Assembly (NCBI GenBank): GCA_002007465.1
Contig: LNAC01000162.1
Span: forward strand, 2,835,761-2,899,760
DNA length: 64,000 nucleotides
Reading direction: 5' to 3'
DNA from: Ailurus styani
Taxonomy: Eukaryota > Chordata > Mammalia > Carnivora > Ailuridae
Shown here piece by piece: positions 10,863 through 22,289 of this stretch. How positions within the stretch are numbered: the first letter of the stretch is position 1; every line of letters begins with the position of its first letter. Below the pieces are notes generated by a model that ran no database searches, had not been told where the DNA came from, and worked only from the letters and a program-made list of their open reading frames with translations. A program made the translations under genes and the position numbers.

Positions 10863-11525
10863 TGAAAACCAAAAAAACCCCCTATAACAATACATACAAA
10901 AGCAACAAAAAATGAAGTTTTAAAATAATTCAGAAAAGACATTATTTTTAATAAATGGAGTTGTGGCACATGAACAGTCATAATAGCAAAAATTTAAATG
11001 AGTATGATCCCCTATCACCACACTATAGGATTAATGCAGTTTGATTAGAAGACTAAATTTACAAATATTGACAACATTCAGGGTCTTAAAAAAATAAAGC
11101 ACAAATACCTTTGTTTTCAATCTTGGTTTGCAACTTCTCTGTTACCCTCTACGATTTTTGGAGGAAATGTGAGATACCAAAGTAGGTGACATATCCCAAA
11201 TGCATAAACATACAAGTATACACTGGGACGCAATTTTTAAAAAGAAATTAGCTGCCCCATTTTACAGATGAAATACCATGATTTGTGACTTATGTCATAA
11301 CTATTAGCATGTAGGTCATTGAGAGTTGAATAAAGAATTAAACTTTATCTCTCAAATTGAAGTTCAAAACCCTTTCCACTATAATAGGCCAAAAAAGAGT
11401 TAACTGCATAAGAATTTGTATATGATACTGCTTGTATATGCTTGTATATGATACTGCCTGAAAAAATGTTAGCAGAGTTATATAACTATAGCCTTAACCT
11501 ATTTCAGCATAAGATGACTGCATAT
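10863..11525. other. Unique sequence, no gene seen
   Basis: No interspersed repeat or plausible exon is recognised. A short direct repeat 'gcttgtatatgatactgc' occurs near 11420-11460. Confidence 0.5.
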
Positions 11526-11529
11526 GAAG

Positions 11530-11602
11530 TTTTTAAGTTTTTTAATCAAATTCCAGTAAGTTAACATACAGTACAATATCAGTTTCAGGTATATAATATA
11601 GT
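11530..11602 (-). mobile_element. LINE-1 3' UTR snippet, antisense
   Basis: 'ccagtaagttaacatacagt' (11552-11571) followed by 'tcagtttcaggtatataata' is L1 3' UTR read backward. It abuts a sense L1 end at about 11603. Confidence 0.6.
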
Positions 11603-12130
11603 AAAAAAATAGAATTAAATCCTGTCATTTACAAAGACATGGATGGAGCTAGAGAGTATTTTGCTCAGTGAAATAAGTCAGTCAGAAAAAGACAAATACC
11701 ATATGATTTTAATCATATTTGGAATTTAAGAAATAAAACAAGTGAGCAAAGGGGAGAGAAAAGAGAAAGTGAGATAGAGGCAAACCAAGAAAGACTCTTA
11801 ACAATAGAGAACAAACTGATGGTTATCAGAGGGGAGGAGGATGGTGGGATGGGTTAAATAGGTGCTATGGATTAAAGAGTGCACTTATGGGCGCCTGGGT
11901 GGCTCAGTGGGTTAAAGCCTCTGCTTTTGGCTCAGGTCATGATCTCAGGGTCCTGGGATCGAGGCCCGCATTGGGCTCCCTGCTTGGCGGGGTGCCTGCT
12001 CCCCCACCTCTCTGCCTGCCTCTCTGCCTCCTGTGATCTCTCTCCCTCTGTGAAATAAATAAATAAAATCTTAAAAAAAAATAAAAAAAAATAAAGAGTG
12101 CACTTACGATGTTTTTTTTTAACTAACACA
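11603..12130 (+). mobile_element. LINE-1 3' end, split by a Can-SINE
   Basis: 'aaagacatggatggagctag' (11634-11653), 'gaaataagtcagtcagaaaa' (11670-11689) and 'caaactgatggttatcagag' (11812-11831) are the L1 ORF2 end and 3' UTR. A Can-SINE interrupts it at 11889-12091, and a few bases of L1 resume after the target-site duplication. Confidence 0.75.
11889..12091 (+). mobile_element. Can-SINE, young mustelid-type copy
   Basis: Starts GGCGCCTGGGTGGCTCAGTG (11889-11908) and has a B-box region 'gggatcgaggcccgc' (11956-11970). The body has CTGCCTGCCTCTCTGCCTCC and the end is AATAAATAAATAAAATCTTA plus A-tail. Near-perfect target-site duplications TAAAGAGTGCACTTATG (11872-11888) and TAAAGAGTGCACTTACG (12092-12108) flank it. 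The host is an L1 3' end. Confidence 0.95.
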
Positions 12131-13149
12131 ATTTTTTAAGTCTTAAAGTCATTCTCATTTACCTCATTTCTTCCTAATCATTTTATCTGTAGAAACAGTT
12201 CTTCTATTACAAAAGTTTTTTAAAACATGTATTCATATTTTCTGTATCAGCAGAAATGAACTTTGTATGTCTTATTTTGAAAATTAATCAAATTTTTAGC
12301 CTAGACCATTGCATTTCTTATAATGAGATGCACCCAGAGTTCCAATATTGTGTACCGTCAAATAGGGTTTTTATTTATTCATCATTTCATTATGAGCACT
12401 CTTCATGCTCAATATTTTAGTCATCTGAATAAATAGCAAAATTATACTGTACAATGTCATGAAAATGAGTTTAGTCTATGTACAAGTCAAGTGAAAAGAC
12501 TTTCATCTCAACTGAATTTGTGAACTAATAAATAATGTAAGAGGGTAAAGATTCGCTGCTAAAAATCAATTCCACTACCTAAAGTACATCAATAAGTTGA
12601 AAATATAGAAAACTGTAATAAGGCAAGTCACTGCAGAAGTGGGAGGGAAAAAAAAAAAACTCCACTAACTTGCAAGCTAGAATTTCATTATATATAATAT
12701 TCCACATCACATTTGGCCAAAAATCATGATCCAAGTCAAACTTTCTAAAATAAGGCATAAATCTCCAGGAAGCACTGTTATAAATAAACTTATCAAGTAA
12801 GATTTGAAGAGTATTTAAAGATTCAGTATAAACCTTCTTTAATTTTTTGTCTGGGTAGTCTCTCAAATTGTAATTTTATGACATGGTATTTTTTATTAAA
12901 GTAACTCTCAAATGAAAAAAGTACAGTACAATGCTCACAACGAAAGACTGTTTCTATCATCTAATATTATCAAAATCACTTAGAAGGGAAAAAAATATTA
13001 GTATTTTTTCTCAAACCAAAAATTCATTTTTAAAAAATTTAAAATGTGTCTATGACAATGGTTTTCCTCAAATTTAAATGTAAGAATTGTTTAAAAATTT
13101 CTCAACAGGATATTAAAATATGTAAATTTAGTAGGAAGAAAAATTTCAG
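12131..13149. other. Unique AT-rich DNA, no gene seen
   Basis: No repeat family is recognised. A 95-codon frame on the minus strand (12579-12866) has no recognisable family. Confidence 0.5.
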
Positions 13150-13565
13150 TGTCAAAATCAAAGGTATATAGTTACACGCATATACACACAAACATAATGA
13201 AATATTATTCAGCCATAAAAAAGGAGTGGAGTACTGATTCATGAAACAATGTAGATGAACCTGGAAAACAATGTTCAGTGAAAGAAGCTAGACACAATGG
13301 TCACATAGTGTATGATCCCATTTATATGAACTACCCAGTATAGGTAAATCCATAGAGACATTAAATAGCTTTCTGGTTGCCAGGAGCTGGGGGAATAGGT
13401 AGCATAGGGAATGACTGCTTAATGAGTATGGGATTTTCTCTTGGGCGGATGAAAATATTTGGAACTACAAAGAGGTGGTAGTTGAACAATAATATGAAAG
13501 TACTAAATACCATTGAATCGTATGCTTTAAAATGGTTTATGCTGTGAGTTTCCATTAAAAAGCAC
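13150..13565 (+). mobile_element. Old LINE-1 (L1M) 3' end
   Basis: 'aatattattcagccataaaa' (13201-13220) and 'tcccatttatatgaactacc' (13316-13335) lead into a long 3' UTR with 'ctggttgccaggagctgggg' (13373-13392) and 'gctttaaaatggtttatg'. These are hallmarks of L1M 3' ends, older than the carnivoran L1s. Confidence 0.75.
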
Positions 13566-13589
13566 ACAGATCAATACATTTCATAAAAT

Positions 13590-15345
13590 GAATACAACTG
13601 TGTAACTAGCATGGATGAAACAACAGAATATTACAGAACAGAAATTCCCTTCAGTCCCATTAGACTGACCATCCCCTATACTCCTGCCCACCCCACACCC
13701 TGACAAACAGTTTTACAGCTATCTTAACCACTAACATTGCAAGTTAATTTTGTCTATTTGTGAAATTTCTATAAATAAAATAAGGAAGCATGACTTTTTG
13801 TTTCAGAAAATATTAAGTCATCCCTGTTCTTCATGTGGCTAGACTTTCGTTCTCATTTTCATTGTTGTGTAATAATTCATTATATGAATATATCATCAAT
13901 CACACATATGACTTCTGATGCACTATTTCCAGTTTGGGGTTACTACAAAGTTAACTAACATTCATATACAACTTTTTGTTGAATATGCCATTCATTTATC
14001 TTGGGTACATCTTAGAATTAGAATCACTGAAGCATAGATATTGAGGTATATATGTATACTGCCAAACAGTTTTCCAATATACGTCAATTTACACTTCCAC
14101 CAGAAATGTAGGAGAGTTGACATTGCTCCAAGTGATCATTAGTTCTTTCTATTTATCTTTTAAAAAACAATTTAGCCATTCCGGCAGATGTGTAGTGGTA
14201 TCTAATTGTGGTCTGAATTTACATTCATTTTATATCTCATAGAATAAACCACCTTTTCATAAATTTATTTGCCAATTGGATATTCTTTTTTTGTGAGGTT
14301 CTGTTTTCAGTTCCTTTTTCTCTTTTATATGAATTTATCTGCTTTACTAATTGAGGAGTTTTGCATGTATACTGAACATAATTTCTTTCCTTTATTGTAA
14401 ATAATTTACTATAGAGTGAGGCTTATCTTCTAATGCTTTTGATGATGTGCTTTGAAAAACAGAAGTTTAAATTTTAATGTAGTTCAATTTACCAATTTTT
14501 CCTTGTGTTTTTATTTTTTTATTTTTTTTAAAGATTTTATTTATGTATTTGACGGAGAGAGAGAGAGAGAGATCACAAGTAGGCAGGGAGGCAGGCAGAG
14601 AGAGAAGGAAGCAGGCTCCCGGCTGAGGAGAGCCCGATGTGGGGCTCAATCCCAGGACCCTGAGATCATGACCTGAGCTGAAGGCAGAGGCTTAACCCAC
14701 TGAGCCACCTAGGCGCCCCCTTCTTTGTGTTTTTAAATAATATTTACTGTCTACAAAGTTATGAAAATATTAACTTCCCTTACTTTTTACATTAGGCCTA
14801 CAATATAGACTGAAACTGATTTTTATGCATAATAGGAGGAGGCCAAGATATAATTTTTCATATAAATATCTAATTAAAGGAGCACCATTTATAAAAAAAC
14901 TTTTTCTCATCTTTTTATCAATATATGACAATGCCATATTTAGCATAATTTTGTATTATGTATGTGTGTGAATGTTTCTGGACTTTATAGTGTTCTATTG
15001 GCTACTCTGTCTTTCCTTACACCAGTGTAGTATTATCATAGGACTTACTTGATAAGTCCTTTAGTTTTTTCTTTTCAATGTCACATTCATTATTTCTTTT
15101 TTGCCATCTGAATTACCACATACAACTTGGAATCATCTATCCATTTCCCTAGAAAAGTTTACTGTGATTTTGATCAGACTTGAACTGCACTGAATTTATA
15201 TATCAGTAAGGGAAGAACTGATACCTAAAACTATTAAGTCTTCTAATCCATATACATGGTACATCCCTGCACTTACTGGATCCCCACTACTCTCAATAAT
15301 GTTTTACAGTTTTCACTGTAAAGATCTTGTACAGTTAATTTTGTG
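13590..15345 (-). mobile_element. Old LINE-1 (L1M), antisense, split by a Can-SINE
   Basis: The order is that of antisense L1M, from 3' UTR (13590-13860) into ORF2. Landmarks are 'tgccattcatttatcttggg' (13987-14006), 'cttccaccagaaatgtagga' (14094-14113), 'agttttgcatgtatactgaa' near 14357, and 'cactgaatttatatatcag' near 15189. It is heavily decayed. A Can-SINE lies at 14514-14720. Confidence 0.7.
14514..14720 (-). mobile_element. Can-SINE, young mustelid-type copy, antisense
   Basis: Reverse complement of the mustelid-type SINE: T-rich start, a (GA)n tract at 14553-14572, 'cccaggaccctgagatcatg' (14651-14670) and the head ending at 'gagccacctaggcgcccc'. Target-site duplications TTCCTTGTGTTTTTA (14499-14513) and TTCTTTGTGTTTTTA (14721-14735) differ by one base. 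Confidence 0.93.
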
Positions 15346-15846
15346 GTGGTTGTTATTATTTTGTTTTCATAGAAATATTTGTTTTCAATAAAAACACTGT
15401 AAAATAATTCATATTTACTGCAAAAGAAATTTATAATATTAGACTGTTAAAGGGCTTACTTTGTCGTATTTTTAGTACTTCATTATGTAGTAAGGACACC
15501 CTCAACAAATTTTTAAGTGAGCAGTACACTACTGATAACTACAGGCACAATATTGTTATAACAGAGCTCTGGAACTTATTCATCTTTCATAACTGAAACT
15601 TTATATAAATTGAACATCAACCCTGTATTTCTTCTAGCCCCCATCACCTAGCAATCACCATTCTACTGTCTATTTCTAGGAGTTTGACTATTTTGAATCC
15701 CTCATGTCAATTTTATGACACATCGTAAGTGGAATCATGCATTATGTTTCCTTCTATGATAGGCATAATGTTCCCCAGGCTCATCCATGATGTGTGTGGT
15801 AGAATTTCTTTCTTTAGGAAGGAATAATATTTCATTATATATCTAT

Positions 15847-16357
15847 CAAAATACTACTAGCAGTTTCACAGAGTTACAACAATTTTTTCCTAAAATTGGT
15901 GTAGAACTACAAAAGACCCCGAATAGCCAAACCAATTTTGAAAACAAAAACAAAAACAAAGCTGGAGGCACTGCAATTTTGGACTTCAACTTATAGTACA
16001 AAACTAGAGTGACCAAGACGGTATGGTACTGGCATAAAAACAAACACATAGATCAAACGGACAGAATAGAAAACCCAGAAATGAAACCACAACCATATGG
16101 TCAATGAACCTTCAATAAAGCAGGAATGAATAAACAATGGAAAAAAGACCATCTCTTCAACAAATGTTGTTGGGAAAACTAGACAGCAACAGACAGAAGA
16201 ATGAAATTGGACCACTTTATTACACCATACAGAAAAATAAATTCAAAATGGATGAAAGACCTAAATGTGAAATAGGAAACCATCAAAATCCTACAGGAGA
16301 ATACAGGTAGCAACCTCTTTGACATTGGCCATAGCAACTTCTTGCTAGATATGTGGC
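15847..16357 (+). mobile_element. Tail-less LINE-1 ORF2 fragment with perfect 14-bp flanking duplication
   Basis: This sense, younger carnivoran-type L1 piece comes from mid ORF2: 'aaagctggaggcactgcaat' (15957-15976), 'tggtactggcataaaaacaa' (16025-16044), 'agaaaacccagaaatgaaac' (16069-16088) and 'catagcaacttcttgctaga' (16330-16349). It lies within an antisense L1M. CATTATATATCTAT occurs immediately before (15833-15846) and after (16358-16371), with no mismatch. It has neither 3' UTR nor A-tail, which is unusual for target-primed insertion. Confidence 0.8.
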
Positions 16358-16591
16358 CATTATATATCTATATCACAATTTCATTCATGTATTGATGGAA
16401 ATTTAGGTCACTTCCATATTGTGGCTATGATGCTTCAATAAGTACTGGAGTGATCTATCTCTTCGAGATCCTGATTTCAGTTATTTTGGATATATGCCTG
16501 GAAGTGGGATTGCTGGATCATAAGGTAGCTCAATTTTTAAGTTTCTGAGCAATCTCTATGTTGTTTTACAACATATTTATTTTATTTGTTG

Positions 16592-16707
16592 TTTGTAATA
16601 TAATTTGAAATCAGGAAGGATGACATTCCCTGCTTAGTTCTTCTTTCTCAAGATTTGTTTCATTATTTGTGGTCTTCTGTGATTCCACAATAATTTTGGA
16701 TTTTTTT
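16592..16707. repeat. Ectopic 116-bp perfect duplicate of 17501-17616
   Basis: The sequence from TTTGTAATATAATTTGAAAT through the TTTTTTT run is identical base for base to 17501-17616. The downstream copy is in its proper place in the antisense L1M. This copy sits where other L1 sequence is expected, so it is the inserted one. Confidence 0.9.
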
Positions 16708-17500
16708 GCCCCATTTTAGATTCCCTCCAAAAGTCTACAAGGGTTCTAATTTCTCCACATCTTGGTCAAGATTTGTTGTTGTTGTTGTTGTTTAACAGCC
16801 ATCCTAACAGGTGTGAGGTGATATCTCTTGTGGCTTTTATTTATATTACCCTGATAATTAGTGATGTTGAACATCATGTCATATACCTGTTGGTTATTTT
16901 TATGTATTTTTTGGAGGAACATATATTCAAAGTCCTTTGCCCATTTTTAAAATCAGTTTCTTTTTAACTTAAGTTGTAAGAATTACTCATATTTTATATA
17001 TATTAACCCCTTATCAGATACATGGTTTGTAAATATTTACTTCCATTCTATAGGTTGCCTTTCCACTTCTTTGTTTCCTTTGCTGTGCGGGAACTTTTTT
17101 AGTTTGATGTAGTTCACTTGTATAATTTTGCTGTTGTTGCTTGTGCTTTTGGTATCACATCCAAGAAATCACTGCCGACCCTAACATTGTTAAGATTTTC
17201 TCTGTATTTTCTTGTAGGAGTTTTACAGTATCAGGTCTTATGCTTAAATCTTTACTCCATCTTGAGTTGATTTTTGTGTATGGTGTAAGATAAAGTTTCA
17301 ATTTCATCCTTTTGTATGTGGATATCCATACTTCTCAACATAATTTATTGAAGTGATTGTCCTCTCCTCATTGTTTATTTTCGGCACTCTTGTCAAAGAT
17401 CAGTTGACTTATCTTTGGGTTTATTTCTTGCTATTTGTTTCATTGGTCTGTCCATATGTCTTGTTTTTTGCTAATCCCATACTGTTTTCACTACTATAGC

Positions 17501-17616
17501 TTTGTAATATAATTTGAAATCAGGAAGGATGACATTCCCTGCTTAGTTCTTCTTTCTCAAGATTTGTTTCATTATTTGTGGTCTTCTGTGATTCCACAAT
17601 AATTTTGGATTTTTTT
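17501..17616. repeat. Source copy of the 116-bp duplication
   Basis: Collinear with antisense L1M ORF2, after 'ttttcactactatagc'. Identical to 16592-16707. Confidence 0.9.
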
Positions 17617-17900
17617 TCTATTTTTGTTAAAAAAAAATGTCTGGGATTCTGACAGGGATTGCAATGAAACTGTAGACCACTTTGGGTAGTATTGGAATTT
17701 TAATGATACTAAGACTTTCAATCCCTGAGTATATAGTGTCTTTCCATATATTTGTATATTTAAATTCCTTTCATCAATGATTAGTAGTTTTCAGATAAAA
17801 GTAATTCACCCACTTAAGTATATTCCTAAAGACTATGCACATTTTCATTATATACTAGCTATTTGATATTTTTGACCCTCTTATTAGAGGTATCATTTTT

Positions 17901-18807
17901 ACAATAAAAAGAAAAGCTTGTTTTGTGTTTGATTAGTTTTTATACTTAACATACTATAATAACATATATAAACAGTATAAAAATTCTAATAGCTCAAATT
18001 TTTTATTTAAATTTTAGTATGGTATAACACATAAACTAAGAGTATATAAATCTTCACTTTAGCTCAACAAATTTGATATATTTAGACACATATGAAACCC
18101 CTACCAAATCAAGAAATCCAGAAAGTTGCCTAAATTACCTTCTCTTACCCTAGCCTTAAATGCAACAACTTTTCATTATTTAATTCCTTTAACCCTACAC
18201 TTACCTTATTTACTATTACTGTTATATATTCTGCTATGACGTATTTCATAAACATTGCAATTATTGTCTCTTCAAACTGTTGACAGCCTTTTATGCTTAC
18301 CAAACTATTTTCTTTCCTGGTACTCTTACTCTTCTCTGTTTCCCACTGGGGTAGTTTACCTTCAGCCTGTTCAAATTCTTTTTATTATTTATTGTAGTGC
18401 ATCTGGTGCGACAAAATCTCTCAGTTTTTTGCTGTTCTGAGAACTTGTTTTTTCTTTGATCTCATTTTAGGATAAAGTAATAAAAGCAATAAACATTTAG
18501 GAGTAAATAATCCACAAAATTGAAGCATTATACAGCTAATCTAAATTTTGATCATGCAGGTAGTAAAAAAATAGTTATTTTGATTGATTAACTGTGATTC
18601 ATTGTCTATTCTTTTCCTATGAACAATATACGTTTTTCTATGTCCAAGGAAAAATTAATATGTATTTCCTATTACAATCATTATATAACCAAAATATAAT
18701 TTTTCCATGCTACTTTTCTTAAGAGAGTCACAATAAAATTATTTACTAATAAAATTTTAATTTAAAATATACCATATGTCAAATAAAGATAAAAGTTGTA
18801 CTCACTT
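17901..18807. other. Unique AT-rich DNA, no gene seen
   Basis: No named repeat or plausible exon is recognised. The 61-codon frame at 18255-18440 has no recognisable family. Confidence 0.5.
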
Positions 18808-19187
18808 CTATTATGGACTGATTATTTATTCTCCCCAGAAATTCATATATTGAAGTAAGCCCTAACACCCAATGTGATGGTATTTGGAGTTGGGGACTTT
18901 GAGAGTTAATCTGGTTTAGTTGAGGTCATGCAGATAGAGCCCCCATGATGGGATGTCCTTATCAGTTTCTATATAATAATAAGAAGAAAGACCAGAGCTC
19001 TCTCTTTCTACCCTGTATGTAAGGCCACAGTGGCTGTCTGAAAGCTAGGAGGAGGCCATCAACAGGAAGTGAATTGGCTATCACCTTGATCTTAAGACTT
19101 CTTAGCCTTCAGAACTGTGAGAATCAAATGCTTGTTGTTTAAACTACATGATCTATAGTATTATATTACAACAGCCTGAGTAAGACA
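18808..19187 (+). mobile_element. MaLR LTR (MLT1 type), sense
   Basis: Diverged ERVL-MaLR LTR. It has 'cacccaatgtgatggtattt' (18867-18886), 'tgaggtcatgcagatagagc' (18921-18940), 'atcaccttgatcttaagact' (19080-19099), 'cttcagaactgtgagaatca' (19108-19127) and an ending 'cctgagtaagaca' (19175-19187). Confidence 0.75.
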
Positions 19188-19377
19188 ACCTCCTATAGTT
19201 ATAATGAAATTCTAACAGATAATGCATAGAATACTTAGCATAATATCTGGAACACAGTAATTATGAAATAAAAGCTATAAGTACTGACAATGTTTATAAT
19301 ATGTAATAGCCTAAGCACAAAAATGTCAACTTTTTCATTACTCCCCTTATCCATAATCTTAGTAAGGGAGACAGCTA

Positions 19378-19740
19378 TTCTTCCAGTGAGAAGCAGTCTC
19401 TTACCCAAAATTTTGAAACTAGACTGGGCTTGTTACTTGCTTTTAACAACATAATGTGCATAAAGTGAGTTTTTCCATTTCCAAGCCTAAGTCTCAAAAG
19501 GTTTTACAGGCTCTCTATTTCTGTCTCTCTTTTTCTCTGTCTCTGTCTGTCTTGAACTTGCCTTTCCCAAAAGGACAAGCTTCAGCTTTTTTGATGGATT
19601 CTGAGAGCAAATTGAGAAGAATCGAGCCATTTCAGCAAGTTGCCAAATCATGCAAAAAAAAACTAAGTCAAATCAGTAGAGCCACTTATCTTTACCAGCA
19701 GCTGACCACAGATGTATGATCGAAGTCATCTTAGCAAGGA
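19378..19740 (+). mobile_element. Older MLT1-like MaLR LTR relic
   Basis: 'agactgggcttgttacttgc' (19421-19440), a 'taatgtgcataaagtgag' block and a CT-rich stretch at 19510-19550 follow the older MLT1 LTR pattern. So does 'cagcagctgaccacagatgt' (19696-19715). Strongly diverged; subfamily not assignable by eye. The 87-codon frame at 19456-19719 is accidental. Confidence 0.5.
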
Positions 19741-19819
19741 TGTTTAGAATTAATAATTAGATAATAGTTAATGAATAGTAATTAGATAAATTAAATAATT
19801 AGAACCATTTCAAAGAATA

Positions 19820-21480
19820 AAGGGAGAAAAGATATATAATCATCACAATAGGAACAGAAAAAGCATTTGAATAAATTCAGAATCTATTCATGATTTTTAA
19901 AAAAGTTAGAGCAAACTAGAAACAAAAGGCAGTGTCTTTATAGAATAGCTTTTCTAAAAACCTTCAATTATCTTAATGATTAAATTTTGTAAGTGTTCTT
20001 ATGATTGAATAACAGACAAGAATACTTTTTATGACTATATCTATTCAAAATTATATTAAGGCTATTGAAAACCAGATTGATATCCAATAATTAATTATAC
20101 ATTAATGTGCCAGCAACAAATTAACTGAAATTAAAAAAAATAATAGCAGTAAAGAACATCAAATAAAACCAGTGAAATGTAAAACTCTTTTTTTTTTTAA
20201 TAAAGATTTTATTTATTTATTTGACAGAGAGAGATTACAAGTAGGCAGAGAAGCAGGCAGAGAGACAGAGAGAGGAGGAAGCAGGCTCCCTGCTGAGCAG
20301 AGAGCCCGATGTGGGCCTCGATCCCAGGACGCTGAGATCATGACCTGAGCCGAAAGCAGAGGCTTTAACCCACTGAGCCACCCAGGCGCCCGAAATGTAA
20401 AACTCTTATAATAAAATCTCCCTATATCATGAGGAGATATTTAATAAGATATACAAAAACAAAAGGAAAAATCAGGTCCATGGTTGACAGAACAAAACTG
20501 AACGGTTGTGAAAGTGTAACAAACAACATTTCTTATTCCAACAAAACTTACTGCATGATTTTTTTGTGGAAATTTACAAGCTAGCTAGAAAATTATTAAA
20601 GAAATATCTAAGGTAAAAATAGTAATCACTATCTTGACAAAGGACAACAAAACTAGAGTATTTGTACTAACAGATATCAAGAAATATAATAAAGCTGTAT
20701 TAATTAATTATAAAAAGGATAGGCAGATTGGTTAAATAGAAAGTTCAGATGATGCCATTACAATGCCATGAAGAAAGAAAGGATTATTTATGGAATCTAG
20801 GTGGGCTGTATCCAAGAAAAAAATCAGAACTTGTTCCCTATTTCTCACCATACACAAACAGTCTGACATGTAAATGCCCACAGCAAAACAATAAAAATAA
20901 ACAAGAAGAAAGGCATAGAAGAATATATTCTCAACATGAGTATATGTAAAGATTTCTTAAATTTAAAAAAAGCATTAGACATACAGGAAAAATTGAAATT
21001 GTATTACATAAACATTAAGAATGTCTTTTCATTAAATAATACCACTTTAAGAGGGTAAAACCACATACACACAGTTGTATATTAAAATTAAAGGATATTT
21101 ATACATTTGGAATGATAAAATACTGTCACTGTATAGGTCTAACTATTACTAAGATTCAATTCTCCATATTTTATCTATAGATTTACTGCAATTTCAGTAA
21201 TAATCACAACAAGGTTTATGTTTGTTTTTGAGGAAACTTACAGGTTTATCTAATAGGTTAAAGATGGTCTTTTAAAAGCCACAATATAAGACAAATGATG
21301 AAAAACAAGTAATGGTATCCTATCCAACCAGATACGTTTACTTTTCAGTAATAAGAGAGCATAATATTTGCATAGGGAGACTATAAATAAAATGGAATAG
21401 AAACTGGAGGGCAGAAACAGACCCAAGTTGATATACTCAATTTCTGGCAGAAAATGGGTGAACATCAGTAAGTGGTACTT
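19820..21480 (+). mobile_element. Very old LINE-1 ORF2 relics, sense
   Basis: 'aaaagcatttgaataaattc' (19859-19878) and 'attcatgatttttaaaaaag' (19887-19906) are RT-region L1. After the Can-SINE at 20190-20391, L1 text resumes to about 21060. A second overlapping ORF2 segment (21140-21480) repeats part of the same region. Sequence is strongly decayed and edges are approximate. Confidence 0.55.
20190..20391 (-). mobile_element. Can-SINE, young mustelid-type copy, antisense
   Basis: T-rich tail, AAGATTTTATTTATTTATTT at 20204-20223, GA tracts, 'gcctcgatcccaggacgctg' (20315-20334) and head 'ggctttaacccactgagcca' (20361-20380). Perfect 16-bp target-site duplications GAAATGTAAAACTCTT at 20174-20189 and 20392-20407 indicate a recent insertion. 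Confidence 0.96.
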
Positions 21481-21489
21481 GGACTATAG

Positions 21490-21670
21490 TATTTTTCCTT
21501 ATGGACAAGGAGCAGGGAGGAGCAGAGGGGGAGGGAGAGAGAGAGAAAGAATATGAAGCAGACTCCATGCTGAGTGCAGAGCCTGATGCGGAACTTGATC
21601 CATGAGATCACATGACCTGAGCCCAAACCAAAAGCTGGAGGCTTAAATGACTGAGCCACCCAGGTGCTCC
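21490..21670 (-). mobile_element. Can-SINE, old copy, antisense
   Basis: GA tract at 21537-21550, 'actccatgctgagtgcagag' (21562-21581) and 'taaatgactgagccacccag' (21644-21663) give an antisense Can-SINE without a recognisable A-tail. No target-site duplication is evident. Confidence 0.8.
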
Positions 21671-21689
21671 TAGAGCTGTATGTTCACAG

Positions 21690-21825
21690 CTATGATTTAA
21701 AATTTTTCATTGCTAATATTCTATTGTATGAATATATTCAATTAATTTTTCCATAGATATATTAATGGATATTTAGGTTTTTTTCTAGGGTTTTTTTGCT
21801 ACTACAAGGATTATTTTTGAAAATT
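21690..21825 (-). mobile_element. LINE-1 ORF2 end snippet, antisense
   Basis: 'gctaatattctattgtatga' (21712-21731) and 'ttaatggatatttaggtttt' (21762-21781) match the antisense L1 ORF2 terminus in order. Diverged. Confidence 0.45.
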
Positions 21826-22289
21826 AATAATGCCACTTACAAACTAAATTTTGGTAAGGATTAAATGAGTTAATATACATATAGAGCATGCTGTTACATT
21901 CAGTACTTAATTAATGATGTTATTATCAATGAATGGTTGCCAACATAATGAACATCCTAGAACACAAAGAAAGAAAAAAATCTGCTTATGTCTTGTCCTG
22001 GGTGTGGAGGTTGGAAGAGAAATGAAAAACTCAACCATCGCCTTTGCTTGCGTAATATAAAGGAACTCCTTAGGATGCTATTCATATTACTTTCTAATAC
22101 AGTGCCATACTATCTTTTCAGTAACATTTCCTACTCTATGCTACTCAAAATGTATAATTTTTGAGCACCATAATACTACTTTATTTTTCTTAAAGTATGA
22201 ATTTTCATAGCTCTATGTTTTTGCTGACACTATTATTATTGTCTCACAAATTCTTTCTGAACTTCTGAGATCTTAAAAATAATTTCCCT

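Larger units (their letters stand above)
15500..17900 (-). mobile_element. Old LINE-1 (L1M), antisense, interrupted by an L1 fragment
   Basis: It starts in the 3' UTR ('attctactgtctatttctag', 15661-15680) and proceeds antisense through ORF2: 'gattgctggatcataaggta' (16508-16527), 'tcctaacaggtgtgaggtga' (16802-16821), 'ccccttatcagatacatggt' (17007-17026), 'caagaaatcactgccgaccc' (17162-17181) and 'gatcagttgacttatctttg'. Two anomalies occur inside: a foreign L1 piece at 15847-16357 and an out-of-place 116-bp copy at 16592-16707. A TTG run lies at 16775-16794. Confidence 0.8.
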
